From Didymodactylos carnosus (lineage: Eukaryota > Rotifera > Eurotatoria > Philodinida > Philodinidae), in contig CAJNOQ010000069.1 in NCBI GenBank assembly GCA_905250885.1, positions 1-64,000 of the forward strand: 64,000 bases of DNA, read 5' to 3'. Each line of letters opens with the position of its first letter. Position 1 is the first letter of the stretch. The position numbers were made by a program, and so were the translations under genes. This document shows positions 63,699-64,000 of the stretch, piece after piece. The notes under the pieces were generated by a model that had not been told where the DNA came from, searched no databases, and saw only the letters and a program-made list of their open reading frames with translations.

Positions 63699-64000
63699 TC
63701 ATACTTTTTTTGTAATTAATGATCAATGTCACCATAATTCTTATTTTTAATTGATTATATTTTTAAACTTTTTTTAACAAAATTAATTAAGGGTAGTTTC
63801 TTCTCTTTATTAACTATGTTGGGATATGTAGAACTCGGTAGAATTTTTACCAAAGATAGAACATCTAAAAAGAAAGTATGTATCAATGCCCAGAATATTC
63901 TGACATGTTCTTCTGTGAGTTTTATAGACATTTTTATCCAGAAACGTTATGATCCGTTGAAAAAATGATTCGATCGAATCGAATTTTTTACCACAGATAA
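63699..64000. other. 3' flank of the SPPL2-like gene
   Basis: AT-rich, no further gene seen before the window ends. Confidence 0.4.

Noticed and set aside
1-64000. CRISPR arrays, bacterial operons, rRNA or tRNA genes
   Set aside because: No regularly spaced direct repeats, no bacterial gene structure, and no tRNA or rRNA sequence recognised by eye.

Overview
The window is AT-rich animal nuclear DNA with many short spliced exons. Most introns are only 45-80 bp, with GTAAG-type donors and TTTAG/CAG acceptors. The genes are metazoan: CHK1, SHOC2, an LRMDA-like LRR protein, a Na,K-ATPase alpha-type protein, a trypsin-like protease, a membrane carboxylesterase and an SPPL2-type protein. Compact AT-rich genes plus many small decayed transposons would fit a rotifer (bdelloid or relative), but another small invertebrate cannot be excluded; this is inference. 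All coordinates come from reading exon phase and splice sites by eye, with no alignment or transcript data.

Layout. 1-88 is a perfect palindrome. 2.3-4.6 kb (+) is a complete 14-exon CHK1. 4.6-10.2 kb is non-genic with an old fold-back element, a LINE remnant and a small hAT element. 10.3-22.0 kb (-) is SHOC2: a main set of coding exons at 10.3-13.5 kb, an upstream pair at 21.9-22.0 kb carrying an RVxF-like PP1-docking motif, and a possible alternative first exon at 14.4 kb that would skip it. 22.0-29.4 kb holds two inverted-repeat elements and no recognisable gene. 29.4-31.3 kb (+) is the two-exon LRMDA-like gene, its intron filled by two hAT-like elements. 32-41 kb is gene-poor, with hAT-like and fold-back elements and a LINE tail. 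41.7-49.1 kb (-) is a Na,K-ATPase alpha-like gene in about 20 exons; a complete two-exon trypsin-like gene (45.8-47.2 kb) sits inside one of its introns on the same strand. 49.8-50.2 kb has broken coding-like debris. 52.4-54.7 kb (-) is a membrane-anchored carboxylesterase. 58.1-59.5 kb is a transposon inserted in another transposon. 60.1-63.7 kb (+) is an SPPL2-like gene.

The two most striking points are apparent pseudo-enzymes. The Na,K-ATPase-like protein keeps the fold, the phosphorylatable Asp and most cation-site residues, but has lost the DKTGT context, TGES, KGAPE and GDGVND. The SPPL2-like protein keeps both membrane aspartates but has lost the GxGD glycines and the PAL motif. A third point is the possible SHOC2 isoform without PP1 docking. 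About eight hAT-like non-autonomous elements with unrelated termini are present; three have perfect 8-bp target duplications, two have 7/8 and one has 6/8. Several consist largely of a short palindromic motif repeated inside the element, a different motif in each. Longer introns generally contain one of these elements or a nested gene.
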